A stretch of DNA of 64,000 bases from Tremella fuciformis. Its lineage: Eukaryota; Basidiomycota; Tremellomycetes; Tremellales; Tremellaceae. A model generated the notes under the pieces. The model had not been told where the DNA came from and did not search any database. It saw only the letters and a program-made list of their open reading frames with translations. Below are positions 12,189 to 24,397 of the stretch, in pieces. Location: assembly GCA_032768795.1 (NCBI GenBank), contig CP136490.1, forward strand, positions 992,001-1,056,000. The letters run 5' to 3'. Positions within the stretch are counted from its first letter, which is position 1; every line of letters begins with the position of its first letter. The position numbers were made by a program, and so were the translations under genes.

Positions 12189-12821
12189 GCTGGCGGCGCA
12201 GTTTCGATGTGGTGTAGAGGTGATGGAACGGCTTCTTGGAGTGGTGAACGAGTGTGTGCGAGTTTGACGCGAGACAAGGATGGGATGGGGGCGAGAATAG
12301 GAAAGATGGACGAATGGAAACGCGACTTTTTTCAAACTTGGTCTTGATTTAGGGTGGCACGAGTTCGCCGCCGCACCACGGACCGTTGACCCCACTATAG
12401 CTAGCATCGCTGTCGTTACGAAGCTGCTTCACGTCGCGCTCGGTCTACATGCCTGAATTGGGATGCATATGGCGTTGGAGCGTATGCCATTGTTCTCATG
12501 CATACACTGCTTCTGCATCTACACTCTACAGCCCCAGTCGCGTGGCAAACACGTGGTAGGGTGCGGCAAGCGAAAGTGGCGAGATGAGGATGAGGTCATA
12601 CCTTATCTCTTGCGAATGATGGCAGTCGTCGGCGAGGTATAGAAACTTGCTTCACGGCACAGTGGAGCCTGACCATCCCATTCCTCTTTCATTTGACCAT
12701 AATTTGTCAAGCAGGCGTTCACACAACACTGAAAACCATCTCCCTGAACCGACCATGTCTCTGAACGAGCACGTCTCACCCATAGCACATGGGAGCGAAT
12801 TGACTGACCCGCAGCACATCC
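12189..12821. other. Divergent intergenic region
   Basis: About 0.6 kb between IPP isomerase (-) and a small gene (+), so it should carry both promoters. An upstream ATG at 12754 opens a 41-codon frame that overlaps the start at 12822 in another phase, a possible uORF. No other feature was seen. Confidence 0.45.
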
Positions 12822-13299
12822 ATGCACCCGACCGGCGTCCAGGGGGCCTACCCCGGGGTACAGAACGTGAGTCGGGCTGACAATCCCTCGCAGAGAGTCA
12901 ACACTGATTACAGCCATCGACGAGCTCTACGCTCAAAGCCTCGGACGCTTTTGCGCAAGAGGGGGATTTGTCCGGACACGAGCAGCCCAAGAAAGCAGAA
13001 CCCGTACGAGATGTCGTAGAGGGCGCCCCGGGCGTGATTGAGAGCGCTGAGCTCGCTCCGCTTGGGGAGGACAAGGTCGCTGCAGACCGTAAGTCGTCTT
13101 ACTTCCCATTAGCGTTATTGCCTTTGTGTGCTGCTCTGTGCTGTGGCTTGCGGCGACGGGTCTGTTTTTGGCGGGATGGTACTGACGCGCAGCACCTACT
13201 ACTCTGCTCGACCAAGCGTCGGGTGTCGCCACATCTCTTGTAGACCAAGCTTCGGGTCTGGCCAAGCAGGCCTACGACGCGGTCGTTGGAGAGAAGTAG
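12822..13299 (+). CDS. Small hypothetical protein
   Basis: Three exons (12822-12866, 12914-13088, 13193-13299) splice in frame to 108 residues. The middle part is acidic and polar (DAFAQEGDLSGHEQPKKAEP). The C-terminus has two copies of a short repeat, LLDQASGVATS and LVDQASGLAKQ, likely one amphipathic helix. There is no signal peptide and no domain I know. All three junctions have good donors, CTGAC-type branch points and CAG acceptors, which supports a real gene. The upstream ATG at 12754 is out of frame with it. Confidence 0.65.
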
Positions 13300-13599
13300 G
13301 AAGGAAAAAATGGATGGAGCCTCAGTGATGTAGCCGTTATGACTGTCGTGTTTCATGTATCGATGAATCACTCAGTCTCTGCGCGCTGCGAGGACTCTAT
13401 TGCCATGTCCGATAAGTTTGACAGACACCGAATGCAGCAAGATTCTGTACTGCGAAGGATGCCTTCAGCGGACTTCCCGTTGAGTCCGTCACCACGTGGC
13501 CCAGAAGGCGTTGGTTCAGCGGTCCTCAGCAGGTTTCAGCAAAGGTGTTCGTTGTATCTCCTCCCCAATAGCTCTGTCGCTCGCCCCGTCTCGTTTACC

Positions 13600-14520
13600 A
13601 TGTGAGAGACATTACAACTTGCTCACATTATTGACGTTCAGGCCGCGTGTACCGCCGAAGCCGCCGCGCAAATCCAACACCAACACGCCCATCCCCGGCG
13701 CCGAGTCCGACCCCAACCAACTCGTGAGCATCTCTTGTCCAGAGCCGCCGCTCGGGCCCATGTTGATAGCAGACACTGGCCGAGCGTCTTTCCGTGCACG
13801 AGATCCCGAAACCGTTCAAGAACCCGTACTTTGTCTCGCGGCTGTCGCAGCGGACCGCCACGGCGTCCTCGACGCAAGTCAAGAAGAACGTCAAGCAGAT
13901 CCTCACTCTCGAGCGCGAACGCCTGTCTGGCGGTGATGGATTTCTGTCGGCCGCCCAGGCGGCTGCGAAAGCGCGAGGCGAGCCGATAGACCTGAGCAAG
14001 AAGAAAAAGAACCCGACAGGCAAGCAGAGGGGCAATATCGCCAATCTTCGCAGGGGGAACAAGCCTGGTCCGGGGACGGCAACGGGCACCGCGACGCCCG
14101 CCACGGAGATCACGGAGAGTGGGAGGACCACGCCGGTGGATGAGGACGACGATGAGGATGATACGCCTGTCCCGCCGCCGGAGGTGCCTGCTCAGCCGGC
14201 GGATGGTACACCCAGGAAAGAGATCATCACTTGTGAGTTGAGCCATTGAGGAGAGGAAAAAGGTGGCTGAGATCAGACCATACCCCTACTGCCCCGCCGT
14301 CGCTCTTGCCACCGAAGAAGTACTGCGATATCACCGGACTACATGCTGCCTACACAGACCCGCGCACCAAGTTGCGCTACAAGGGGCTGGAGGTGTGGCA
14401 CGTCGTGAGAGGTCTGGTCAGTTGTACAGATCGCTCAGCGTAAACCCAGCTGACACGCAGGGTCCCGGAGGCGATCAGGCATATCTGGCATTGCGCAATG
14501 CCCAGACATCCCTCAAGTGA
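13600..14520 (+). CDS. IES6: INO80 complex subunit Ies6/INO80C (YL1_C domain)
   Basis: A nuclear subunit of the INO80 chromatin remodeller that works with Arp5. Five exons (13600-13601, 13642-13723, 13773-14232, 14277-14416, 14461-14520) give 247 residues. EIPKPFKNPYF near residue 37 matches the conserved N-terminal Ies6/INO80C block. The C-terminal YL1_C domain reads KKYCDITGLHAAYTDPRTKL then RYKGLEVW and YLALRNAQ. The middle is Lys-rich then acidic. Translation seems to begin at a start codon split by a 40-nt intron (AT at 13600-13601, G at 13642). Otherwise the AT belongs to an internal Met and the protein starts farther upstream in the same frame (for example 13459). The family is clear; the start is not. 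Confidence 0.87.
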
Positions 14521-14684
14521 CCCTGGTTTTCCTGACTGACTCGCCTCCCATCGGTACACATATTACACCATGTAGAAAGAACAGCCTGTTGTTACCAGTA
14601 GTCATAAGCATTCCAATCATAGGGTATACGTGCATATCACCTGACCCAGATCGCGAGATCAGCCATACCACAGCACCACCGAGA

Positions 14685-15396
14685 CTATGCCTTGACAGCC
14701 TCTTTGACCTTTTCCGCCCCCTGCTCCACTGTCTCCTTTGCCTTGTCGCCCAGAGTCAGTTTGGCCTCCTTGCCTCCAAAGTAGTTGTACCGCGTCCACC
14801 GGCCAATCTGCACCGTTTGCGCGACTGTGTTGGTGAGGTGGCATGCGAAGAGGAGGTAATTTCTCGGCTGTACTCGCCAAGCAAAGCGCATGAAGATCAT
14901 CCTGTCTCTCAGTACAGCGCACTCGTCCATGTGTCGAATGTTGCGACGCACGAGTAGCCGGCGAGGGTGGGGCTCATCACTGGCGAAATGAACTCTTCAT
15001 CTTTATTGATGACGTCGGAAATGGCAGCGAGGGGCAGGCCCCAGTTGGCCATCTAGGCAGTCAGTCTTGTGATCCTGCACGTCCGAGCATGTTCCGAATT
15101 GTGACCGAAGGGCGCTCGTGCGCCTTCGAGGTCTAGCGAATGCCACTCACCGGCCCCCAGAAGTGTGTGCCTACCCGTCAGCTGTGTTCGCCACGACTAC
15201 AGCGAGACATACTGAAAAAGTATTGCCTGGCGGCGGGCGACTTGGCCCATTGCATAAACGATCTATCTCGGTCAGTCCCCACCCCGAAAAAAAGCCTCGA
15301 CGGGTTGTGTATGAGGCTCGGCGACGACGGTGACTCACGCTCTGCGTACGTCAGCTGGGAGCAGCAGCATCGAGATGGAGGGAAGACTCACGCCAT
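14685..15396 (-). CDS. MPC1: Mitochondrial pyruvate carrier subunit 1
   Basis: One half of the heterodimeric carrier that imports pyruvate across the inner mitochondrial membrane. Five exons (14685-14901, 14952-15052, 15151-15170, 15213-15262, 15392-15396) give 130 residues, the same length as yeast Mpc1. Family blocks are present: [17 protein letters not shown], then [20 protein letters not shown] and [13 protein letters not shown]. Two or three membrane helices are expected. The first coding exon is just ATGGC. The C-terminal tail ([20 protein letters not shown]) is amphipathic and charged. It is convergent with IES6. Confidence 0.93.
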
Positions 15397-16032
15397 GATG
15401 ATTGGAGACTGTGCGAGTGATGAGATGGAATGATTCTGACTCGTTGCAATCTCTTTAGTGTGTCCAACCGTCGACCTCGGAGTCCGGGTTGCCACGGAAC
15501 CCCTCCCGCCGCCCGATGGTCCCACATTCACACGTCAGTTGCTGGCGGAATCAAACGTATCGACCTGATTGCGAGGGGGAGGAAATAACATTCCGCGTGG
15601 TGGGTCCCAGCTGATTCAGCAGGTTGTAATTACCGGATCGGGCAAGACCGGGGTGTACCCTTGTGGAAGGATTGTCGCCGCCGCCGTGTTCTGCTTGGAG
15701 AGTGGATTCAATGGGCGATGCTGGAACGCCTCATCTTTGGAACGTGTAGAACTTTTTTCCATTCGACATCTTGACAGTGTATAGCCTTCCTCACGTCGTC
15801 GCAGCACGAGTCGACGGCCTTCCCGGTCAAGAGCATTCCTTGCTCGGCCATCGCTTCGGCCGCTCAATCCCTCCTTTGACTGAGAAAGCGAGGACCGGAG
15901 ACGCCGAGGGTGCCGCACCCGCACTCGCTCACCCATCCATCCCAATACCAATTCAAGTCGATCCCCCAAATCCATTCAGCTTCGTCTCGATTCCTCTCGA
16001 TCCCACGCCTCAGTCGCGAGATACTGGCCACG
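15397..16032. other. Shared MPC1/YAP1 divergent promoter
   Basis: About 0.6 kb between two divergently transcribed genes. The right part is rich in C and T and leads into the YAP1-like start at 16033. No open frame with coding character was seen. Confidence 0.45.
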
Positions 16033-18404
16033 ATGGACCCCGGACCGCTCTCGCCCAACACGTCGGCCTTCCTGTCGTACATCGCGGCAGCCGCGGCCGA
16101 CACGGTTCAAAATGAGCAACAACAGAAAAACGCTGCACTCAATCCCACCTCTCTCCCGCCATCCGCCTTCTTCAACATGCCCCTCCCAGGCAGAGACACC
16201 CCGGAAGACACGCCTCCTTCGTCGAACGAACCGTCTGTATCGCCCGAACGTGCGCTGAGCCTATCGGATTCGGAACCCGAAGGGACGCGCGGAACCAAAT
16301 CGGCGAGTGGTCAGCAGCAAAATCAGCAGCACAAGCGAAAGGCTGCTGGACGTCAGTCGTCGGGCCGCAAGGCGGAAGACGATTCGGCAGACGAGGACGA
16401 GGATGAGGACGACTCGGACGCTCCCGCTAGCGGACACGACGACAAGCGACAGCATCAGAACAAGTCGTCTGGCAGAAAGGGTGGTCGGAAGTCGGTCGGA
16501 GATAGCGGCGATGCACGGCCTGGCAAGGAGCTCAGCAAGGCCGCCAGGCGCAAGGAGCAGAACCGTGCGGCCCAAAAGGCCTTCAGAGAGCGTCGCGAGG
16601 CCAAGGTCAAGGATGTCAGTCTTTCGATTTGTACCTAGTGGCGAGACGCTAACTCTCAGCTTGAAGACAAGGTCCGATCGCTCGAGGAAAAGACCTATGG
16701 TCAGAACATCGAGAACGAGAATCTTCGAAACATTCTCAAGAGACTACAGGAGGAGAACGTCGCTCTCAAGCAGTCGGGTTTCACCTTCAACATGCCAATG
16801 GGAGGGGCTGGCACCAACACTCCTCCGCTCCAAGCCGTTGGCAAGCCGCCTTCGCCTCCGCAATCAAATGACGACAACTCATTGAGGAGCATCCACGACG
16901 TACCCGGCCTCACTCGTCATAACTCTGGGCCGTCCACGTCGAGCAGCAAGGAAGCGAGTCCCGAGTCCCTCATCTCGATTCCGGGAGCCTCACGCAGCAA
17001 CAGCACGACTAGTACTAAAGACCAGCAAACTCGCCTTTCAGAAGCGGAGATGTTTGCCGATTCCGCGTATGGTTTGCCGTCATTCCTGCGCGTCCACAAG
17101 TCGCCAACCGAGTCATCAGTGCAGATGACACCGCCGTCGTCTAGCACTGACAACAAGTCGGAGATCGATGCCCTGTGGGCCAGCTTTTACCCGAAGTTCT
17201 CTCAAGATGCCAATCCGACCTCACAATTTGGCCTACCGCCTGGTGTATTCCCTGAACCCGATACTGTTCGGCGGCAGCAGCAGTTGCTTCAGCAACAACA
17301 GCAGCAGCAGCAGCAGCAGACACAAGCTCCACTCAATGCACCCAGTCCGTTTTCGCAATTCATGTCTCAGGTCGCAGCGTCGAACGCAATATCAGAAGTC
17401 GCTGGAAAGCCCGATAACAAGGCACCACCTACGCCGATGTCTTTCAGCGATCACATGCGTGGGCAACCCGCTGGTATCGCCAATGTTGGACAAGCGCCTA
17501 GCGGCGTCAAGACCCCGCCACTTCCCAATGACCTCATGGTCGGGCCGGCGGCTCAGAATGCCACGAAAAGCATGGCTTATCGCGATACCGCTCAACAGCA
17601 GCAAACGATTGATTGGGTCGGCATGAACCAGAACAGCATGGATGACTTCCTTGCCTCCCTCTCGGGTGCCGGTCCGATCGCGGAGGCCGACGCGAATAAC
17701 AATGTCGATGATGATTTCTTCAACGCCCAATTGCAGCAGATCCTGCAGCCTCCCGCATCATCTATGCCAGGCATGGAATGGAACCTATTTGCGGGAGCGG
17801 GCAATGGTTTCAGCCCCACCAACTACCTCAACACTTCTCCCTCGCCTATTGTATCTGCTTCCGTCGCGTCTGGTTCGATCAGCAATACGGGGTCTCCGGC
17901 CAACACCAAGTCGTCCGCAACTTCGCCCGACTCGAGCTGTCCGTCGGAAGTGTCAGGTCCCGTGGCGGTCGCGAAAGATGTTCAGATCGGCGACCACAAA
18001 ATGCACGTCGTCAAGGAGGGCGAGCGGATCATTCGGATCATCGACGAGGAGGGGCGGCTCATCCAGCCTTCCGAGCTTTGGGCGCGTGTCGGCCTGGACG
18101 GATCGGTAGGTCTCCCTTCATTTTCGTGCGAGCTCCGTGCTGACGTTGAGCAGAACGGAGTCGACCTCGTCATCGACGATCTGTGCGATCAGATGAAGAA
18201 CAAGGCCAGCTGTAAAGAAGGTGAGTCTTTGACACTTTGGATCAAGGCCAAGTGTTGACAAGCGTAGGCCAAACATTCCTTAGTGTATCGGATGCCGAGT
18301 ACATGCTTCGACACCGCTCATGTCCCTTGACCAATGACCCCACATATGCCGAACGGAATCAGGTGCCTCCTGTCACTGGACCGAAGCTCGGTCTGGGAAT
18401 ATAG
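16033..18404 (+). CDS. Yap1/Pap1-type bZIP transcription factor (oxidative stress)
   Basis: Four exons (16033-16614, 16660-18105, 18154-18220, 18268-18404) give 743 residues. The basic region is RRKEQNRAAQKAFRERREAK at about residues 172-192, followed by a leucine zipper (LEDKVRSLEEKTYGQNIENE...). The QNRAAQxAFRERKE type is that of the fungal AP-1/Yap family. The C-terminus has a redox domain with Cys residues in DDLCDQMKNKASCKE and HRSCPL, which in Yap1 and Pap1 form disulphides that mask the export signal. Both ends therefore support a redox-controlled nuclear factor. The region before the bZIP is very acidic, and a poly-Gln tract sits near residue 400. It diverges from MPC1. Confidence 0.92.
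17275..17319 (+). repeat. CAG/CAA repeat encoding poly-Gln
   Basis: A CAG-rich tract inside the Yap1-like gene encodes a near-uninterrupted Gln run, with ten Gln in its longest stretch. It is a likely length-variable site between strains. Confidence 0.85.
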
Positions 18405-18715
18405 TGGGCCGAACGGATTGTCATCAAGTATTATCGGGCGTCGATACGTATAGAGTGTTCACGGCACGGCGTCCACTTCAGTGCCGGGCACGGGCATCTC
18501 AGAATACTCTCAGTGTCGGGCCGGCTGGCCACCGGCCTGTATTTCTTACGAAGGCATTTGTGTACAGTAGCTGTACGTGTACGATATGTCGACCACACAC
18601 TGCTACGCAATATAAAGAGGCATATGCATGGAAGCATGCTACCGACGGACTGATGCAATGTGCTATTTCGTGTGGCATCATACAGTGTGGCATTCTGGGT
18701 CGTGTGCCGAGCAGA
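18405..18715. other. Convergent 3' intergenic region
   Basis: About 0.3 kb between the stops of the Yap1-like gene (+) and RAD5 (-). Nothing beyond presumed 3' UTRs was seen. Confidence 0.45.
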
Positions 18716-21700
18716 CTAATACACCTCGTCCTCGCTGTCATCGTCGTTATCGATCCCGAAGATCTTCTTGATGTCCGCCAAGCTGGCCTGCTTGTCCTTC
18801 TGCGCGCCACCAGCAAGAGAGGCATTGACAAGCGCAGTCTTTGAGCGTTCTGCCGTGAGCTCTCTGTCACATTAAATGCTCTGACACCAAACTCACGAAT
18901 CTTCATGATGCGTTTCTCTGACAACGTCAGCGATCGACTTGCATGATTTTGGTAAGAGGTCGACTGACCAACGGTCCCTTTGATGATATACCGCGTGACG
19001 TATACCTCCTTGTTCTGACCCAGGCGATGGACACGGTCGATGGCCTGCTGCTCGATGGCCTCGTTCCACCAAGTGTCCATCATGAACACATCTACTGGTC
19101 AATTCTCTTGCTCAATTTGCTGCGCATCGCGAGGAAGGCTCACGGTTGGCCATGGTCAAGTTCAGCCCCACACCACCGGCTTTGAGCGAGATCAGCAGGA
19201 TGAGTGGCTCTTTGGCCTTTTTGCCGAATTCCTCAATGGTGGTTGCTCGCTGAGCTTGGCTCATGGAACCGTCAAAGCGTCTGATTGTCAGCGTAACGCC
19301 GGATCAGATAGTTCGGACTCACAACCATCGTATGCCTTCTTTGGTCAGGGTTGTCTCGATGAGATCTGCTCCATAAGCTAGGCTCATCGTTTCGGTGACG
19401 GCTTAAACTGACCAAGGAAAGAGGTGAATTGCGAGAAGACCAGGCACTTGAACTCCGGATCCGCCTCGCGCATCTCGTTCAGCTTGCGCACCAACGCGCG
19501 CAGCTTCGTGCTGGAAACCAGATCGACCTTGCCAAGCGTCACTGCCGTGTCGCCACCCTCGTCACCGACATAGGCGCCGGTGATCGGGTTGATGCGCTTG
19601 CGGCGACGTTGGACAGAACGCAGGTCGGACATTGCCAGGGGACCTTTGTTGCATATTGGGCAGGCCGCCTGTTTACCTTGATCCTCGCACTGCCCAATCC
19701 AGTTGACTATGCAGTCCTGGCACCCGCGGTGATAGCAGGGTAGCAAGACCTCGTCGAAGATTTCGTTGGAGCAGATTGGACATTCGGATGTCTCCTCTGC
19801 TTCGCCGAGTTCCTTGAGGACTTGAAGGGCGTAGTCCGAGTTGTGCTGCGCAGTGGCGTCGCTCGTATCGTCCTTGACGCCGCCGGCATACATGGCGATC
19901 ATCTCCTTGACGCTAGCATGGGTATCGCCCGATTCGGGGTCCAGCAGGCGGTCATTGGCATCCTCAGGCTCGGACGTCTTGCCTAATACTAGCAGAGGAT
20001 GGTCGACGCATTGACGCAATCTGACCGTCAGTTTGTCCCTTCATCAATCGCGAATGACTCACTTCATGAGCATTGCCAAGATCGATGTGTAATTCGACAT
20101 GGCCCGCCCTTCCGCGTCCAACTGTATGAAGCGACGTCTAGCACGATCTTCAAGGTGCTTGTAGATCTGTCTTTCCGGACGGGAGAAGCCAAGGACCTGC
20201 ACGTCGGTGTGCTTTGGAGGTAGATCGACGATCAATCGCCCGTCCTTATCTCTCATGCTCTTTTCTCTCCTAAGCAAGCAAGACTCCAAGATATACTGAA
20301 CAACATTGAGCGCTTTCGAATCTTGATTGAGGAAAGGCACAGTGACAAAGCTGCGGAAGAACGAGTAGTGCCCCCATGGCTCGAGGCGGAGGAAGTGAAG
20401 AAGCGAGTAGAGGTCGTCTAGACGGTTGACGATAGGTGTGCCGGTCAAGGCCCAGCGACGCTGGCCTTTGAGCTCGTAACATGCTTTGGAAATTAGGGCG
20501 GTGCGGTTCTTGATGTTGTGCGCTTCATCGAGTACAATGCGCAAGAACTCGTGGTCGTAGATGCTGCCACCCTCATACGAGGGCTTGCCCTTGACTTTGC
20601 GCCACTTCTGAAACTCGCTTGCCAGCGTGCCGTACGATGTGATGAGGACATCGACCCGCTTCTTGCCTTCTTGCAGCAAAAGGCGCTCGATATCGGTACG
20701 ATCGTTTCCGTACCACATGAAGGATGAAATTGTTCCTTTTCGTGACATTTTGCCGAGCTCTTCGTTCCATTGCGAAGCCAGCGAGACTGGGCACACGACG
20801 AGGGTCGCGCGAGGGATTTGCGACGGTTTGGCGATTGTCGGGACCGCACGCCATTGATTCGAGAGGGTTACCTGGGTGAACTTTGGTCTTTTCGCCAATT
20901 GATCATCTTCCAGGGAATTGGCTGCCGGCTCGATTGGCGCTTCTCCCTCCCGATTGGTATGTATCAGTGATGCCATCATGCAAGTCTTTCCCATGCCTGC
21001 GGGTCAGTATCGGCAGAACCCCGCTTGAGTCGAGCGCACCCATAGCATCAGCAAGGATGCCGCCTTTCGCTTTTGTATTTGATGTGGGGAAGGTGAGGCT
21101 CAACTCTCCGCTATACGGGTTCCAGTAGAACTTCCGACTGGGATCAATCCAATCATCGTCGTCCTCGATCTCGATGGGCGCCCCTTCCACACGCTCTTTC
21201 TTGAAAGCGTATCTGGACAATCAACGCACCGCGCAATCGAAAAGAGGGAACGGCGGCTCACTCTTCCCACAAGGGATGTAACGACTGATCTCGCACACTG
21301 GTATCGCCAGTCTCACGAGCATTCATCCACGTCAAGGCCTGCTTTTGATAGGGTCTCAAAGTGTATAGGAAGGTGTCGGGTGGCTCGGTCTCCTCTAAGC
21401 GGGTGTCGCCCTGTTGTGCTCTGGACGATTAGCATACCGGCGGACATCGACCGCTGAACGCACTTGAGATAGATCGCGTCCAGCTCGTTCATTTGCTCGT
21501 CGTTGAGCTTCTCCGCTTCGTCTCCGCTGTCCTCGTCGTCCTCATCATCTGATCCGCTACGGGCCGAGGCTTTGTCCTTCCCTTTTCCTCCACCGGACGA
21601 GACGCTCTTGTCAGGACTGGCTGATCTGCGGATGGCCGACTTTGCGGAATCGAAGTGCTTGAGCGATGTCTCGTTGATTACTGCTGCGCCGTTCTTTTTC

Positions 21701-22749
21701 TGAGCAAGAAGTAAGGCATTAGACTGTATTGGCTTGACACCAATACGTCCTAGAGGTCAGCAATGAAGAATGCCCCCAGTTGTCAAATTGGACATACCGA
21801 ACAGAAGTCCCAAAGCATCCTTGCGTTTCCGCATAGCCTCCTCTTCCTCGGTCTCCTTCTGCTCCTGCCAGAAAGTACCGTTCTGACCCTCCTCTCTCCC
21901 AGCCTTTTCCACCTTCTCGAAAGCCCGCCGATCTAGGTACACCTTGACATTGAGCAAGATCGTACTTCCAGTCGCGAGCACCTGCGGGCAGTCGATAACG
22001 TGCCCAACGAGCGAGATGACACCCGTGTCGAGGAGATGGACCAGGAATCCCGCTTCCGTGACCGACAGTCTTCCCACCTCGAAACCTCTGTCGTTGCGAA
22101 ACCGAATAATCTGATCGACGACCGGCTTGCCGGGAGGTTTCTTGGCTGGCGGAGCGGGCGAAGATCTCTTCATCATGCCGCTGAGCGACATCTGCTTGCT
22201 CGCGACGGGCTTGCCCTTGGCATGGACCACCTTGCCATTTACCAATTTGGCAGGGCCGATCTTCTCCTTGCTCCGCGCCAAAAGCTTGGCCTCATTGTCG
22301 ATTGCCTTGATGGCTTTCGGGCGTTCGAAGATGATCTTGCTGCCCGGCGAGCAGTAGCCTTTGCCCTTGGACAGAGACCAGCCTTCGCAGACAAATTCGC
22401 CCAGGTATCCGCGTGAGAACGAGGGTGGCACTTGGGAGGACGGCGTGCGGGATGGGGTCGGGCGTTTCAGCGACGATGGTCCGGCGGCGGAAGAAGAGGG
22501 TTTGAAGTCGAGCATGACAATGTCGTCGACGGACGGAGTCTTAGCATGGCCGTTGGTACCATTTCTGGCTTGCGCAGTAGAGGATTTACTGGTAGGTAGC
22601 GAGGAGGGGGCGCCTGATTGGGCTGTGGCGGCGGCTGAGGAGGTCGGTACGGGCGCAGGCTCCTCGTCTTCAGAATCGGAGGAGGGGAAGAAAAGATCGG
22701 GCTCGGATCTGGCCTCGACGACTCGAGCTTCCGGCGAGCTTGCGCTCAT
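18716..22749 (-). CDS. RAD5: Rad5-type DNA helicase/ubiquitin ligase (HIRAN-SNF2-RING)
   Basis: Acts in error-free post-replication repair: a SNF2 translocase that regresses stalled forks and a RING E3 that extends PCNA ubiquitin chains. Domains in order: an acidic N-terminus starting [16 protein letters not shown]; a HIRAN domain ([20 protein letters not shown], then [20 protein letters not shown]); SNF2 ATPase with the Walker A sequence split by an intron ([17 protein letters not shown]), [12 protein letters not shown] and [20 protein letters not shown]; an inserted RING finger (CPICSNEI, then CYHRGCQDC and CPIC); then the C-terminal helicase block [20 protein letters not shown]. The order matches Rad5/HLTF, not Rad16. 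It ends in an acidic tail ([11 protein letters not shown]). About eight introns are present. It diverges from the lipid hydrolase over 254 bp. Confidence 0.93.
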
Positions 22750-23003
22750 CTCGACTGACTGAGATTGGGTTCGTGCAGCCGCCCGACACGTCTGCAAGCT
22801 CTGAATATGCCCTCGCGAGCCCGTATAGAAAGAGATGGTCGAGAAAGACGCGTCGGTGGAGGAAATTATCGGTTGAGTCACCTCCCCCACTTTCCTCCAC
22901 CCTGTCCACGCTACAGGCTGCGTTTTCATCGCTCGGTATACATATGATAGGGCGGGCTGCGAGTTGGACCGGGAGACGGCTCAGGTCGACGAGTCTCGCT
23001 AGA

Positions 23004-24183
23004 ATGGACTCCAGACTGTCCTTCTTGACGGAGGCAGCCTCAGTTTCGAGCTCTCTACCGGTGCGAACGACGTTCGAGCATCAGACAACGGCGGCGTCTG
23101 GCTTGGTCGAAGCTATCTACTGGCCAGCAAAGAATGGCGAGGCGAGTCCGCCTGAACAGCTTACTCTCTTTGTCCTAGGTATGCACAGGACCTTGGGTTA
23201 TGGTGTGCTGATATCAATAGGCAACCCCGGTCTGCTGGGCTACTATCTGCCCTTTTTGCGGTATCTACACGATTTACTGCCACCCGCGCATGCGATACTC
23301 GCGACATCCCATCTTGGCCACTCGCCCAGCCTACCCGACATCAACCCGCCCGTAGAGCTCCAAGGCCAACTCGAATCTAAAATCGAGCTCGTCCAGGCTC
23401 TGCGAACCTCCCTCGACTCCTGGCCTGGCGCCAGCGATAGTCGCCCTCGACTTGCATTGATGGGTCACTCGCTAGGCGGCTGGCTCTTGATGCAGGTCAT
23501 GAAGAGGCTCAACGCTGTCGACGAGGTCGTCTCCGCCGGATACCTGCTCTTCCCTACTGTAGGCTGGATTGCCAAGTCATGGAACGGCAGGACGCTCTGG
23601 GTCAGTCAGGCCTTGCGCCGCCCGCCGCACTGACGCCGAACTGATCGACCAGCCACTGCTATCTGGCCCGTCTGTGCGCGTGATCCCGACTCTGTCAATG
23701 CTTCTGAGACCTATTCTGCCCCTGACGATGTTTCCGTCAACAACTCTCTCACTCTTACGGTCACGCTCGATCATACGCAATGCTCTTGCACTCGGCAGAT
23801 CTGAGCTGTGGGGCATCAACGACCCAGATATGGACTGGATACGCTCGCAGAACAGGTCCGACAGGAGCAAAGGTCTCTTCGGGCTCTGGGCAAGCGGAAA
23901 CGTCGATGGTTGGGTCGGGGAGGACGGTCCAATGACGCAACTGGCATTGGGAGGCGAGAAAGGGGACAGAGTCAAGATACTACATAGTGTCCCTCATGCT
24001 TTCTGCCTCGGTCAGTGCCTCAGTGTCATCGCCTAGCATAAGCTAAACGTTGCAGCGGACCAGCACTCAGAGCTGGTCGCAGAAGTTGTGGCGCATTGGA
24101 TCGACCCGGGCGTGCCGGACGCACCTTCATCTTCGCCGCTGGCCGAACATGCGAGTGTCATCGCTGAAGTCGCTCCTATGTGA
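23004..24183 (+). CDS. Lipid droplet-associated hydrolase (LDAH family)
   Basis: Four exons (23004-23178, 23221-23600, 23653-24010, 24056-24183) give 346 residues. The family opening motif FVLGNPGLLGYYLPFLRYL is formed exactly across the first splice site. The nucleophile elbow is GHSLGGW, and HSVPHAF near the C-terminus supplies the likely catalytic His. The middle part is hydrophobic (MLLRPILPLTMFPSTTLSLL), as in the family, where it aids docking to lipid droplets. Members are alpha/beta hydrolases linked to sterol ester or triacylglycerol turnover, although their enzymatic activity is debated. Confidence 0.88.
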
Positions 24184-24397
24184 ATGGCGATCCTGGGGGT
24201 CCTTGCATCTCGCCTCGACTGTGACACGTTTGCCACCATCCTTTGCGAGTCAAGCAGACAACATTACTGAAAGGAGACCACCAGCCGTCGGTCGTCGCGA
24301 CCAGGCGTGGCACTAGGGCTTTCGACACTCGCTCTTGTTCAACCCACCGATCTTCATGATCTTGCTGTCAAACTTGCCTGTTGCCGTTCAAATCGCC

